DNA of 64,000 nt from Thermoflexibacter ruber (GCF_900113045.1 NZ_FONY01000004.1:1-64000), one strand, 5' to 3'; counted from the stretch's first letter, positions 18,399 through 28,554 are shown. Notes: generated by a model not told the origin, from the sequence alone. Program-made: numbers and translations.

Positions 18399-19064
18399 AT
18401 GCTTTCTGAAAATATTAAAGCTATTCAAGCCGAATTAGCCCCTTTCTCCAAAGTCAAGTTGATAGCTGTTACTAAAACCAAACCCGTAGCCATGCTTTTA
18501 GAAGCCTATCAAGCAGGTTTAAGAGATTTTGGGGAAAACAAAGTACAAGAAATGCTACCTAAATATGAGGCTCTGCCCAAAGACATTCATTGGCATCTGA
18601 TTGGACATTTGCAGACCAACAAAGTCAAATACATCGCTCCTTTTGTATATTTGATTCATTCGGTAGATAGTTTAAAACTTTTGCAAGAGATAGATAAGCA
18701 AGGGAAAAAATTTAATCGGATTATTAACTGCCTACTCCAAATATATATTGCTCAGGAGGAAACTAAATTTGGACTTAGCCAAGAAGAACTTATAGCCATC
18801 CTTGATAGCCAAGAATTAAAGAACCTAAAAAATATATGTATCAAAGGGCTGATGGGTATGGCAAGCAATACAGATAATTTTGACCAAGTTCGTCAAGAAT
18901 TTAAAAATCTCAAAAATATTTTTGATAATATTCAGCAAAATTATCAGAGTGAAAATATTGATTTACAAGAGATTTCTATGGGTATGAGTGGAGATTACCT
19001 GCTTGCTATTGAGCAAGGCAGTACTATGGTGCGGATAGGTAGTAAGATTTTTGGAAGCAGATAA
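18399..19064 (+). CDS. yggS: YggS family pyridoxal-phosphate-binding protein
   Basis: A 221-residue single-domain PLP protein (PLPBP/YggS) that helps control free pyridoxal phosphate and amino-acid balance; it is not known to catalyse a reaction. The PLP Lys is in LIAVTKTKP (Lys26). Other family marks are RDFGENKVQEM, HWHLIGHLQTNKVK, IHSVDSL, ISMGMSGDYLLAIEQGSTMVRIGS and the end KIFGSR. There is no export signal. It converges on the ArgE-like gene with three bases between stops. Confidence 0.93.
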   Translation: MLSENIKAIQAELAPFSKVKLIAVTKTKPVAMLLEAYQAGLRDFGENKVQEMLPKYEALPKDIHWHLIGHLQTNKVKYIAPFVYLIHSVDSLKLLQEIDKQGKKFNRIINCLLQIYIAQEETKFGLSQEELIAILDSQELKNLKNICIKGLMGMASNTDNFDQVRQEFKNLKNIFDNIQQNYQSENIDLQEISMGMSGDYLLAIEQGSTMVRIGSKIFGSR

Positions 19065-19067
19065 CAT

Positions 19068-20150
19068 CTATAAAACCAGACCGTCTAATAGCTTGATATA
19101 CAACTCTATACCTTCTTTTACTTCCTCTAAGTAGATGTACTCGTCAGCAGTATGGGAGCGAGCAGAGTCGCCTGGGCCTATTTTGATAGAATCAAAAGGC
19201 ATGAGGGCTTGGTCAGAAGTAGTGGGAGAAGCATAATAAGTTCTCCCTAAGCGGATTCCTTGCTGTACGATGGGGTGAGTAATCGGTATGCTGGAGGCAT
19301 TGAGGCGGATAGAGCGTTCCTGAACTTCGCAACTTACATTTTGCTTGACGATTTCTAAAATTTCTGCGTTTTTATAGACATCAGTAGGACGAATATCTAC
19401 CGTAAAAGTGCAAATATCAGGGACTACATTGTGCTGACTGCCTGCATTGATAATGGTTACTGTCATTTTTACGTCGCCGAGCATTTCAGAAACTTTGGGG
19501 AATCGATAATTCCTGAACCAATCTATGTCTTTCAGTGCCTTATAGATAGCATTTTCTCCTTCATTGCGGGCAGCATGTCCTGCCCTACCTTTGACTGTAC
19601 AGTCAATCACCATCAAGCCTTTTTCTGCCACTGCCAACTGCATTTGCGTAGGTTCTCCTACTATTGCTAAATCTATTTTTCCGAAATTGGGTAGTACTAA
19701 TTCTACTCCATTTCGTCCACTGATTTCTTCCTCTGCGGTTGCGGCGATGATTAAATTAAAGGGTTTATCTTGTATCTTATTGTAATACAAGAAGGTAGCT
19801 ATCAAGGATACTAATGCACCTCCAGCATCGTTGCTTCCTAAGCCGTATAGTTTTCCGTCTTTTTCCGTAGGGGTAAAGGGGTCTAAAGTATAGCTTTTAT
19901 TGGGTTTGACGGTATCATGGTGCGAATTGAGCAAGATAGTAGGCTTATTTTCCTGAAAATTGGTGGAAAAAGCCCATACATTGTTAAGCTGACGATGTAT
20001 TTGTATATTTTTGGATATGAGGTAGTTGGCTATCAAATCTGCGGTTTTATCTTCTTCTTTGCTAAAAGAAGGCGTAGCAATCAGACTTTTTAGCAAATCT
20101 ACTGCTTCGGTGGTCAGCTGAGTGATATTGGATACGAAAGTGGTTTGCAC
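19068..20150 (-). CDS. argE: M20 family metallo-deacetylase, ArgE/DapE type
   Basis: A 360-residue zinc-dependent amidohydrolase. Metal ligands are visible in LNSHHDTVKP (His and Asp), GLGSNDAGGALVS (Asp) and AATAEEEISGRNG (Glu-Glu), and the dimerisation domain has KGRAGHAARNEGENAIY. In Bacteroidota this branch usually serves arginine synthesis by removing acetyl from N-acetylornithine or N-acetylcitrulline, or otherwise acts in the lysine pathway. No arg genes are next to it, so the substrate is an inference. A -7-like box, TAGCTTTG on the minus strand, is at 20176-20183. Confidence 0.85.
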   Translation of the reverse strand: MQTTFVSNITQLTTEAVDLLKSLIATPSFSKEEDKTADLIANYLISKNIQIHRQLNNVWAFSTNFQENKPTILLNSHHDTVKPNKSYTLDPFTPTEKDGKLYGLGSNDAGGALVSLIATFLYYNKIQDKPFNLIIAATAEEEISGRNGVELVLPNFGKIDLAIVGEPTQMQLAVAEKGLMVIDCTVKGRAGHAARNEGENAIYKALKDIDWFRNYRFPKVSEMLGDVKMTVTIINAGSQHNVVPDICTFTVDIRPTDVYKNAEILEIVKQNVSCEVQERSIRLNASSIPITHPIVQQGIRLGRTYYASPTTSDQALMPFDSIKIGPGDSARSHTADEYIYLEEVKEGIELYIKLLDGLVL

Positions 20151-20189
20151 TATACTTTTACATTAATTTTCTGCACAAAGCTAAAAAAA

Positions 20190-20447
20190 CTAATTAAATA
20201 TTTCATTGAGTAGTTTTTGACTTTTTTCAGAAAGTCGCTTGGGGTCTATTTCTAAGGCTTTTATTAAATCAATCAAACAATGAATGCGGTTTTCTGTATT
20301 GAAATACTTATTTACAATCACTACTTTAGTGTCTTTGAGTAAGCAGTAACCCGCCTTGAAGTTGCCTTTTTCATAACGTAATGTGTACCCCGCTTCAGAA
20401 AAAATATCTTCTACTTTGCTGAGAAATATAGAGGTATTTTTAATCAT
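20190..20447 (-). CDS. Conserved hypothetical protein, 85 residues
   Basis: Not assigned to a named family. It is a small soluble protein with YTLRYEKGNFKAGYCLLKDTKVVIVNKYF, a beta-hairpin-like centre (given in parts, residues 20-50), then helices ending LSEKSQKLLNEIFN. Proteins of this length and pattern recur in Bacteroidota genomes, which supports it as a real gene. It has no signal peptide. It lies 39 bases ahead of the ArgE-like gene on the same strand and may be transcribed with it. The receiver gene upstream is 76 bases away. Confidence 0.7.
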   Translation of the reverse strand: MIKNTSIFLSKVEDIFSEAGYTLRYEKGNFKAGYCLLKDTKVVIVNKYFNTENRIHCLIDLIKALEIDPKRLSEKSQKLLNEIFN

Positions 20448-20523
20448 AGCCTAATAAATATAAAAAACATGACAAGGACTACTTGAGCCTTCTCATGTTT
20501 TGCTTAGATTTTGAGATATGTTT

Positions 20524-20901
20524 TTATTGAGTAAGCCTTTTTACTGTTTCTACCAGTGCATCAAAATTTAAGGGTTTTTGGAGATACTCATTGATACCTG
20601 CCTCGCGAAAATCCTCTAAGGTATAGTTCTTGGCGTTCCCTGTAATAGCTACAATAGGAACGGAAGATTTTTTCTCGTCAGAGAGTTTGCGAATTTGTCG
20701 GGCGCACTCCATTCCGTCCATACCCGGCATATTGATATCCATGAGAATTATATCAAAATCGTTTTTTTCCATGATTTCCAAAACCTGTAAGCCATTTTTG
20801 ACCGCAGTAATGTTATAGTTTTGGAATTGAAGCACTTTTTTAGTAATATTCTGAATTACAGAGCTGTCCTCAGCGACTAATACTTGTTTTTGTACCGACA
20901 T
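20524..20901 (-). CDS. Single-domain response regulator (CheY-like)
   Basis: A 125-residue receiver domain without an output domain. The acidic pair is in VAEDSSV (Glu11-Asp12), the phosphorylation Asp is Asp55 in ILMDINMPGMDG, the switch Thr is in IVAITGNA and the Lys is in LQKPLN. It would take phosphate from a histidine kinase and act by protein contact. No kinase gene is adjacent. A -7-like box, TACTTTTG on the minus strand, is at 20927-20934. Confidence 0.92.
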   Translation of the reverse strand: MSVQKQVLVAEDSSVIQNITKKVLQFQNYNITAVKNGLQVLEIMEKNDFDIILMDINMPGMDGMECARQIRKLSDEKKSSVPIVAITGNAKNYTLEDFREAGINEYLQKPLNFDALVETVKRLTQ

Positions 20902-21014
20902 AACCGTAAATTTATTTTTTGTAATACAAAAGTAAATATTATTTCAATAAATACTTTTACAAATAATCAATAATTTAACTAAAAAACAAGGAGTCGGCTA
21001 AAATTTTTATTTTG

Positions 21015-22748
21015 CTAATTTTCACTTCGTATCTCAATGTAATATAATAGCCAATTTTTGATTTTCCCTTCGCTGACTTCTACCATCATTTTGGCTTTTT
21101 CGTAAAAATAATACTCTGAATTACTACCCGATTTGATGTAAGAGGGAGTTCCGTAGGTGGATAGGAGTTTTTCCTTGTCTGTACCTATGCCCAATCCTTG
21201 GGAGGTTTTGCCCTTATAAGACTGACCTGCCACGACAAGGTATATATTTTTATCAAAAAGACGAATCTTTATTTTGCTAAAATCTTCTTCGTAAGTAGCA
21301 TAAACAGTAAGTGACCTTCCTTGATTTTGAATAGTAGCATTTTCCACAAATTTTTCTTGCAGAAGTTGCTGAGGCATTAAGTTGCCAATTTTCTCGATAT
21401 GTGCAGGAATAAATTTGCTTTTATCTTTTTTATTTTCAGCAATAAACTCAGTAATCCACTCGCCAAGACTGCTGAAATCGAGGAGTTTTTCGATAAAAGA
21501 CTGATTAAGTTTTTGGTATAGTGCCAAGTTGTAATCTGCCATGTAAGCATTTTTCCTCTCTGCGGCTTCAAAATCTGCTTTGGCTTGTGGCATTTGTTTA
21601 TTCTTAGCAAAAGCAATGCCTCTAATCAGGTGTGCATTGGCAGGCAGTCCTCCCCTTGTCATAGGGTTATCGGCTAATTTATTTTCCAAATCATTGATAA
21701 TGCCTATAGCGTAAGCGTGATTTCCTTCCAAAGAATATTTGCAAGCCAAGTTGATATGGGCAGGGCTATAAGTCTTGTCCATTTTTATTACTTGGTCTAA
21801 ATGCTGTTGCGCTTTCTTCAGCAAGTCTTTGATTTGTTGCTTTTTATCTTTCTTATTTCCTCCCGTGGAAGCACTACGTGTAGTAGAGCCTAAGAGCCTA
21901 CCTGCTGCATCAAACTCACAAGGATAAGCAAAATAGACCTCTTCTTTTTCCATGAGGCTGATGGCTTGTGCTAAGGCAGATACTCCCAAATTATTAGCTA
22001 TATCTCTGTCAGTGAAACTATTAGCGATATGCTCAAAACAAACTATGGCATCTTCATAGTTTTTGGAAAGGTATAAAAACTTCCCCGCATGAAATATAGG
22101 AATCAAGGTTTTGATTTCCTTAGCCGTCATTTCCGCAGACTGAATGCGCTCTATTTTGGTAGGGTAGCCTTCTAATTTTTCGTTGAGCTTGTACTCCTCA
22201 TAGATTTTGCTCAGTACGTTAGGGAGGAGGCGGTAGGTATCAAAACCTGCTAAATACCCTTGTAAAAGTCCATAATAATCAGCTTCTTCCTCTAATTTGA
22301 GTTTGTGTTCTTTGCTACTTTTTTTGGTATTTTTTGAGGGCGAAACCACATTACTGGTAGGCATTAGTCCTGCGAAAAAACCTTCTCTATATTGGTGATT
22401 TTGGGTGTAATGGGCTAACTCATGCCCAATAATACACGCCAAGGCGTTCAACGAATCTGCTCCAAACTTCGTACAAAGGTCATAGAGTTTTTCATCTACA
22501 TATACTATCTGATGCCCATTGACAGCGACAAACTGGGCAATGACTTGGGTTTTGTTTTGGCGGGCAAACATTTTGAGTTCGGGAACGATACGTTCAAAAT
22601 CACGCACTCTTGCGATTTTCTCACAAATGCCTTGTACTACTTGATATTTGTAATGTGAAGTAGGCAAAAGGACTTCTTGGGCGAAGGATTGGAATGAAAA
22701 AAGAAAAAAAATGATATATACAGTGCTGTTTTTCAGTAGCTTATTCAT
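21015..22748 (-). CDS. M48-type metalloprotease with TPR repeats
   Basis: The start at 22748 gives a signal peptide MNKLLKNSTVYIIFFLFSFQ..FAQ and 577 residues; the frame to 22790 has no signal. The zinc motif is IIGHELAHYTQNH (His109, Glu110, His113). A Glu-rich LKLEEEADYYGLLQGYLAGF segment supplies the third ligand (about residue 165). TPR-like helices occupy about 200-420. The C-terminal 110 residues hold a beta domain of unknown kind. It is probably a periplasmic protease or chaperone-like protein. It differs from the smaller M48 protein at 41360 by its long repeat tail. Confidence 0.87.
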   Translation of the reverse strand: MNKLLKNSTVYIIFFLFSFQSFAQEVLLPTSHYKYQVVQGICEKIARVRDFERIVPELKMFARQNKTQVIAQFVAVNGHQIVYVDEKLYDLCTKFGADSLNALACIIGHELAHYTQNHQYREGFFAGLMPTSNVVSPSKNTKKSSKEHKLKLEEEADYYGLLQGYLAGFDTYRLLPNVLSKIYEEYKLNEKLEGYPTKIERIQSAEMTAKEIKTLIPIFHAGKFLYLSKNYEDAIVCFEHIANSFTDRDIANNLGVSALAQAISLMEKEEVYFAYPCEFDAAGRLLGSTTRSASTGGNKKDKKQQIKDLLKKAQQHLDQVIKMDKTYSPAHINLACKYSLEGNHAYAIGIINDLENKLADNPMTRGGLPANAHLIRGIAFAKNKQMPQAKADFEAAERKNAYMADYNLALYQKLNQSFIEKLLDFSSLGEWITEFIAENKKDKSKFIPAHIEKIGNLMPQQLLQEKFVENATIQNQGRSLTVYATYEEDFSKIKIRLFDKNIYLVVAGQSYKGKTSQGLGIGTDKEKLLSTYGTPSYIKSGSNSEYYFYEKAKMMVEVSEGKIKNWLLYYIEIRSEN

Positions 22749-22892
22749 AATTTTACTATGTTTTAAAATAAACTCTCGACCTATTAACAAAATTTACAAC
22801 AAAATTTAGCTTACTCATGCTTTGAACTTTGCAAGTCCTTCATTTAATTGCAAAAACTTGCAAATGTCAATCATTTTAAAATCTTATTACTC

Positions 22893-23429
22893 TTGATTAC
22901 GAAAAAGTTAGTATTTTTTTCTGTTTTATTTTTGCTTTTTTCTTTTTTACTACCTGAACAAATTTTAGGACAAAAAAGATTGCAACCCAAAAAATATTTG
23001 GTTTTGGACAAATATAGCCCTGCTCGTGTTTACCTTACCGTAGGCGACCCTATCCGATTCCGATTAAAGAAGGATAATCTTATTTTTAACGATTATATCG
23101 AGGAACTTAATCTCCAAGACTCGAGTATTATGCTGGTCGATGCACGCATGAAAATTTATCTGAGAGAGTTTGATACTTTTTACTTTGATAGGCGTTGGAC
23201 AAATTTGGTCAGAGGGGGGTTGAATTTTATAGGAGGGGGTTTTTTATTTTCTGCGGCAGTTCACCCCTTAGTCGGCAATGCCCTTTACGACCCCAAAGAA
23301 CAAGCGATTATCGGCTTGAGTGCAGTCGCTTTGGGGCAGACTACCAAATTTTTTCGCATTAGAAAGTTCAAAATAGATAGAAATAGTAGGGTACAAATTC
23401 TGGATTTGAGCAAGACTTTTGGAGAGTAG
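22893..23429 (+). CDS. Hypothetical exported protein
   Basis: The frame is open from 22848 (a TTG), but no ATG precedes the hydrophobic stretch. I prefer the TTG at 22893, which gives a tidy signal peptide (MITKKLVFFSVLFLLF..ILGQ) and 178 residues. The rest has a KYSPARVYLTVGDPIRFRLKK beta region, then a Gly-rich hydrophobic patch (LVRGGLNFIGGGFLFSAAVHPL) that could be membrane-associated. I do not recognise the family, though similar proteins with a GDPIRFRLK motif occur in Cytophagales. It follows the divergent M48 gene. Confidence 0.65.
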   Translation: MITKKLVFFSVLFLLFSFLLPEQILGQKRLQPKKYLVLDKYSPARVYLTVGDPIRFRLKKDNLIFNDYIEELNLQDSSIMLVDARMKIYLREFDTFYFDRRWTNLVRGGLNFIGGGFLFSAAVHPLVGNALYDPKEQAIIGLSAVALGQTTKFFRIRKFKIDRNSRVQILDLSKTFGE

Positions 23430-23525
23430 CTTATTTTTCGCTTAAATGAATAAAAAAGTAAAAGACTTTTTTGCGAAAACCCATGACTTTTTAGTAACAT
23501 TACTCATTCATTTAATAGATTCATT

Positions 23526-24650
23526 ATGTCATTGATTCAGCAAACCATAGATAAACTCTCTACTTTGGTTACCCAAGCATTGCCTTACCAAATGTTTGTG
23601 GGTTTTGACGGCTACTTAGACTATATCCAACACGTAGTCAAGAGCAAAGACTCTACGGGAAAATCTACTTATTTCGAGACTATTACCGATTTGTCTAAAC
23701 ACTTGCAGACTTTAGCAGGTAAGAGCGGACAGTTGGAGGTCAGCACCCAAGAAATCAAGATAGGGGGAAATGCGCCTATCTTAGCGAATGCCTTAGCAAG
23801 TTTAGGGATTAAAAACTATTGTTTCGGGGCAATGGGCTTCCCACAGTTGCACGCAGAATTCAAGTCTATGCACCCTCTTTGTGAGCTTGTTACTTTTGGC
23901 ATGTCTGGAGTTACTCACGCTATGGAGTTCGGCGATGGCAAACTCATGTTTTCAGATTTGGGAACGTTTGAGCGAGTAAACTGGAACTATCTAAAAAGCA
24001 TCATAGGCATAGATAAATTTTATACTTGCATTGCTAAAAGTCAAGTAGTTGCCTTAGTAGATTGGGTCAATCTCCCCCAAGCTACAGATATTTGGAGAGG
24101 TATTTTGGCAGAAGTCGTCAGACCTTTGGGCAAGCCCGACAAGCATTTCTTATTTGACCTTTGCGACCCCAGCAAAAAATCCCCAGATGACATCAGACAA
24201 GTATTAGACCTTATCAGCGAGTTTGCTAACTTAGGTACTGTTACACTTGGCATGAATGAAAATGAAACAAGAAAAGTTTGGTTAGCACTGAAAGGTTTGC
24301 CCTTGACTGCCTCAGAAGCCAATGAACAGGACTTGAAGGAAATTACCCATTTTATTTACCATACCTTACAAATCCAGCATTTGCTGGTTCACCCTACTAC
24401 CTACACCCTTGTTTGCGATAAAAATGGCTTGCAAGAAATCAAAGGCAGAGAAGTTACCCAGCCTAAAGTCCTTACGGGAGGAGGTGATAATCTCAATGCA
24501 GGCTATTGTTTGGGTGTATTGGCAGGTTTTGAACTCAATCAATGTGCCTTGTTGGGCATGGCTACCTCTGGTGCTTACATTCAGAACGGGCATAGTCCAA
24601 GTATCCAAGAATTAATTAGTTACTTAGAAGAAATGAAAAAAGAAAGTTAA
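23526..24650 (+). CDS. PfkB (ribokinase) family carbohydrate kinase-like protein
   Basis: A 374-residue protein of the PfkB/ribokinase fold. IKIGGNAPILANALASLG (about 75-92) matches the N-terminal substrate motif, and LTGGGDNLNAGYCLG (about 317-331) matches the GAGD anion-hole/catalytic-base motif, with Asp as base. It would phosphorylate a sugar or nucleoside with ATP. The sugar cannot be read. The first GG motif is followed by an unusual CFGAMGFPQLHAEF segment. It has no operon partner: the gene before it is 96 bases away and the next 136. Confidence 0.8.
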   Translation: MSLIQQTIDKLSTLVTQALPYQMFVGFDGYLDYIQHVVKSKDSTGKSTYFETITDLSKHLQTLAGKSGQLEVSTQEIKIGGNAPILANALASLGIKNYCFGAMGFPQLHAEFKSMHPLCELVTFGMSGVTHAMEFGDGKLMFSDLGTFERVNWNYLKSIIGIDKFYTCIAKSQVVALVDWVNLPQATDIWRGILAEVVRPLGKPDKHFLFDLCDPSKKSPDDIRQVLDLISEFANLGTVTLGMNENETRKVWLALKGLPLTASEANEQDLKEITHFIYHTLQIQHLLVHPTTYTLVCDKNGLQEIKGREVTQPKVLTGGGDNLNAGYCLGVLAGFELNQCALLGMATSGAYIQNGHSPSIQELISYLEEMKKES

Positions 24651-24786
24651 GTCTGTATTAGGAAAATAAATGCTTGTTCATTAGTTATTTTTTTACTAAT
24701 TTGTTCTCTATAGAGAGTACAATTCACGTTTTGCTTTCCTTTTGAGAGTAAAACAGTAGCCTAAATTCAACATAACGAAGGTAAAT

Positions 24787-27700
24787 ATGAAACAAGCAAA
24801 TTCCTTATTATCAATTCTTTTGTGTCTTTTTATTAGTGTTTGTTTATTTTTTTCTTGCCAAAACAAACCCTCTAATACGCTTTTTACCCAACTTACTCCA
24901 AGCGAAACGGGGATTGACTTTGCCAACCATATTACCCCTGACGATACCCTTAATGTGCTGTATTTCATGTATATGTATAACGGAGCAGGGGTAGGCGTCG
25001 GCGATTTTAATGGAGATAATCTCCCTGATATTTTCTTTTCAGGCAACCAAGTATCGAGTAGGCTTTATCTGAACAAAGGAAATTTCAAGTTTGAGGACAT
25101 CACAGAAAAAGCAGGCGTAAAAACTGACCGTTGGGCTACGGGAGTTTCTGTGGCTGATGTAAATGCTGATGGCTTATTGGACATTTATGTATGTGTGGCT
25201 TATAATAACCTTTGGAACAAAAGCAATGCTAACTTGCTGTTTATCAACCAAGGCGTAAAAGGCGGAATCCCTGTTTTCAAGGAAATGGCAAGCGAATACA
25301 ACTTAGCGGATACTTCTTATTCTACCCAAGCGGCATTTTTTGATTATGACAAAGACGGAGATTTGGATATGTACTTGCTAAACAACTGGTTAGAAAAGGA
25401 AAGTCATAACCGCCTTCGTCCCAAAGTTACTGACGGCACTGCCCCGAATAGCGATAAACTTTACCGCAATGAAGGCATAGCAGCCAATGGACACCCTATT
25501 TTCAAGGAAGTTTCCAAAGAGGCAGGAATTGTTTTTGACGGTTATGGCTTAGGTGTAGTGATTTCAGATTTGAATAAAGACGGATGGGAAGATATTTATG
25601 TATCTAACGACTTTATTACCAATGATTTAATGTATATTAACAATGGAAACGGAACTTTTACCAATCGCATCGCTGACTGCCTCATGCACCAAGCATATAA
25701 CGGCATGGGAGCAGATGTAGCCGATTACAACAATGACGGTTGGACAGACATCGTAGTTTTGGATATGCTTCCAGAGGACAACAAACGCCAAAAAATGATG
25801 ATGATGAATGCCAACTATGACCGTTATTCCATGATGACAGGAAAGTTTTTAAACTATCAGCCTCAATTTGTGCGAAATACGCTTCAACTTAACAATGGAA
25901 ATGAAACTTTTAGCGAAATAGGGCAGTTGGCAGGAGTAGAAAAAACCGATTGGAGTTGGGCGGCACTGTTTGCTGATTATGACAATGACGGCTGGAAAGA
26001 CCTATATGTTACCAACGGTTATAGGAAGGATATTACTGATTTAGACTACATTACCTACTCCCAACTCAATGTGCAGTTTGGCTCTGATGAGTTCAAACGC
26101 AACAAGAAAAAGGAAATGCTCAAACTCATTCCAGAGGTACGTATCCCTAATTATATGTATCGCAACAAAGGAGATTTGACTTTTGAAAATGTGTCAAAAA
26201 CTTGGGGGTTAGACGTTCCGTCCTATTCAAACGGCGGAGTATATGTGGATTTGGACAATGACGGCGATTTGGATTTGGTAGTGAACGATATAGACGAACC
26301 TGCTTTAGTTTTTCAAAACAATGCAGATAAGCTATTGGGAAATAATTACTTAAAAATAAAGCTCTCAGGAAGTGAGCAAAACCGATTTGGCATAGGAGCA
26401 AAGATTGAGGTCTGGGCAGAGGGAAAAATGCAATACCAAGAGCAAAGTCCTGTCAGAGGTTTTCAATCTTCGGTGGAGCATCTGTTACACTTTGGCTTGG
26501 GCAAAAAGCAAAAAATAGACTACGTAAAAATTACTTGGACAGATGGAAAATACCAAGTAGTAGAAAACATACAACCCAACCAAACTTTATTATTAGAGTA
26601 TAAAAATGCACAAAAAATACCTGATAATCAAGCCGTACAGTCTTCTACTATTCTACTTTTTCAAAATATCCCTCACTTAGTCAATTTCGAGCATAGAGAA
26701 ACCGAACACATAGATTTCAAGCAACAGTTTACTATCCCTCACAAGTTTTCTCAAAATGGCTTTGGCATAGCAATAGGCGACATCAACGGCGATGGCTTAG
26801 ACGATTTTTATGCAGGTGGAGCATACGGCATGAGTGGCTCATTTTTTATCCAAAACAAATTAGGACAATTCCAAGAAAAAAAATTAACTCTCGATACACT
26901 GCACGAAGATTTAGGCGTATTACTTTTTGATGCGGATAATGACAAAGATTTAGACTTGTACGTAGTTAGTGGGGGAAGTGAAAGAGCAAAAGATACTGAT
27001 TATTACCAAGATAGATTGTATTTGAATGATGGGCAAGGCAACTTTTCTTTGGCAGAAAATGCTTTACCAGAATTGAAAAGTAGTGGCTCTTGCGTAGTTG
27101 CTTGCGATTTTGACCAAGACGGAGATTTGGATTTATTCGTGGGCGGTAGAGTAATCCCTAACCAATACCCCCTTGCCCCTCGAAGTTATTTGCTAAGGAA
27201 CGATACCGAAGGCAATAAAGTCAAATTTACGGACATTACTCCCCAAGAACTTGCTCATATAGGCATGGTAACCTCGGCACTTTGGACAGACTTTGACAAT
27301 GACAATCAGACTGATTTGGTGATAGTTGGAGAGTTTATGCCCATCACCTTTTTCAGAAATAATCAAGGAAATTTAATTAAAGATTCCAGAGTCCAGATTC
27401 CTAACAAAGTTGGTTGGTGGAATAGCATAGTCGCAGGGGACTTCGACAATGATGGCGACATAGACTACATCGCTGGGAACTTAGGTCTTAACTCTAAGTT
27501 CAAAGCCTCTGATAGTGAGCCTGTTTGCGTTTATGCTAAAGATTTTGACAAAAATGGAATGATAGATGCCATGCTTTGCCACTATTACGAAGACGGTAAT
27601 AACTACCTTACTCACCCAAGGGACAACTTTTTAGAGCAAATGATAGTGATGCGCAGACGCTTTCCTAACTACATAGACTATGCCACAGCCCCGTTTGAAA

Positions 27701-28326
27701 AAGTTTTTAGCAAGGAAGAACTGAAAGATACTTACGTAGTAAGAGCGAACTATTTTTCTACTTCTTTCATTGAAAATCAAGGGAATGGAAAATTTGATAT
27801 TCGCCCTTTGCCTATAGAAACGCAGTTTGCTCCTATTTTTGGCATGACAGTAGGAGATTATAACAATGATGGCAACTTAGACGTACTCATGGTCGGCAAC
27901 TCCTACGCTCCTGAGGTGAATTGGGGACGTTATGATGCCTCTTATGGTGTTTATTTACAAGGAGATGGCAAGGGAAGTTTTAAGGCTGTGCCTAACAAAG
28001 ATAGTGGCTTTTTAGTAAAGGGTGATGCCAAAGGCATGGCAGAGATAGTATCAGGACAGAAGTTAGTTCATCTCATCGCTATCAACTCAGAAGGCATAAA
28101 AGCACTTGGAAATCAAATTATTAATGCTCAAAAAATTATTCCTGCTTTGCCTAATGAAAAATATGCAATGCTCACATTGAAAAATGGACAAAAGTGCAAA
28201 CAAGAGTTTTATTTTGGTAATACTTATCTTTCGCAATCCTCAAGAGTGTTGAAAATTAGCAAGGAAGTAATTGATATAGAGATTTTTGATGACAAAGGGA
28301 AAAGCAGAAAGGTAGCAGTTGAATAG
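24787..28326 (+). CDS. FG-GAP/VCBS repeat lipoprotein with ASPIC/UnbV domain
   Basis: An 1179-residue exported protein. A lipoprotein signal ends at FFSC (Cys24). The body has many integrin-like calcium repeats, for example GVGDFNGDNLPDIFF, DYDKDGDLDMY, DLNKDGWEDIYV, DYNNDGWTDIV and DLDNDGDLDLVV. These should form two seven-bladed propellers (about 60-500 and 640-1100). Between them is an ASPIC/UnbV domain (about 515-615) with RFGIGAKIEVWAEG, then the SVEHLLHFGLGKKQ pattern. It probably sits on the outer membrane. Such proteins are often next to SusC/SusD pairs, but none is here. The binding partner is unknown. Confidence 0.9.
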   Translation: MKQANSLLSILLCLFISVCLFFSCQNKPSNTLFTQLTPSETGIDFANHITPDDTLNVLYFMYMYNGAGVGVGDFNGDNLPDIFFSGNQVSSRLYLNKGNFKFEDITEKAGVKTDRWATGVSVADVNADGLLDIYVCVAYNNLWNKSNANLLFINQGVKGGIPVFKEMASEYNLADTSYSTQAAFFDYDKDGDLDMYLLNNWLEKESHNRLRPKVTDGTAPNSDKLYRNEGIAANGHPIFKEVSKEAGIVFDGYGLGVVISDLNKDGWEDIYVSNDFITNDLMYINNGNGTFTNRIADCLMHQAYNGMGADVADYNNDGWTDIVVLDMLPEDNKRQKMMMMNANYDRYSMMTGKFLNYQPQFVRNTLQLNNGNETFSEIGQLAGVEKTDWSWAALFADYDNDGWKDLYVTNGYRKDITDLDYITYSQLNVQFGSDEFKRNKKKEMLKLIPEVRIPNYMYRNKGDLTFENVSKTWGLDVPSYSNGGVYVDLDNDGDLDLVVNDIDEPALVFQNNADKLLGNNYLKIKLSGSEQNRFGIGAKIEVWAEGKMQYQEQSPVRGFQSSVEHLLHFGLGKKQKIDYVKITWTDGKYQVVENIQPNQTLLLEYKNAQKIPDNQAVQSSTILLFQNIPHLVNFEHRETEHIDFKQQFTIPHKFSQNGFGIAIGDINGDGLDDFYAGGAYGMSGSFFIQNKLGQFQEKKLTLDTLHEDLGVLLFDADNDKDLDLYVVSGGSERAKDTDYYQDRLYLNDGQGNFSLAENALPELKSSGSCVVACDFDQDGDLDLFVGGRVIPNQYPLAPRSYLLRNDTEGNKVKFTDITPQELAHIGMVTSALWTDFDNDNQTDLVIVGEFMPITFFRNNQGNLIKDSRVQIPNKVGWWNSIVAGDFDNDGDIDYIAGNLGLNSKFKASDSEPVCVYAKDFDKNGMIDAMLCHYYEDGNNYLTHPRDNFLEQMIVMRRRFPNYIDYATAPFEKVFSKEELKDTYVVRANYFSTSFIENQGNGKFDIRPLPIETQFAPIFGMTVGDYNNDGNLDVLMVGNSYAPEVNWGRYDASYGVYLQGDGKGSFKAVPNKDSGFLVKGDAKGMAEIVSGQKLVHLIAINSEGIKALGNQIINAQKIIPALPNEKYAMLTLKNGQKCKQEFYFGNTYLSQSSRVLKISKEVIDIEIFDDKGKSRKVAVE

Positions 28327-28329
28327 GCA

Positions 28330-28362
28330 AAAAAACAGTCCTTGCTCAAAAAGCAAGGACTG
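28330..28362 (-). terminator. Terminator for the leftward gene at 28555
   Basis: CAGTCCTTGCT (28336-28346) pairs perfectly with AGCAAGGACTG (28352-28362). On the minus strand it is followed by seven T. On the plus strand no T-run follows, so it acts mainly leftward, though it may also fold at the end of the FG-GAP transcript. Confidence 0.65.
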
Positions 28363-28554
28363 AGTCATTAATTGTTTCAAATTTACCCCCTTAATAAATA
28401 TTTTTATCAATATTTTTATGACGGCGAAACCGTTTTTGTTTCTATTGATGTCACAAAATTATAAGGTTTTTGATTGATAACCAATAGCATTATTTGCTTA
28501 AAATGATTGAGTAGGAGTACTTAATTTTAAAATAAGTAAAAATACAGAACTGCC

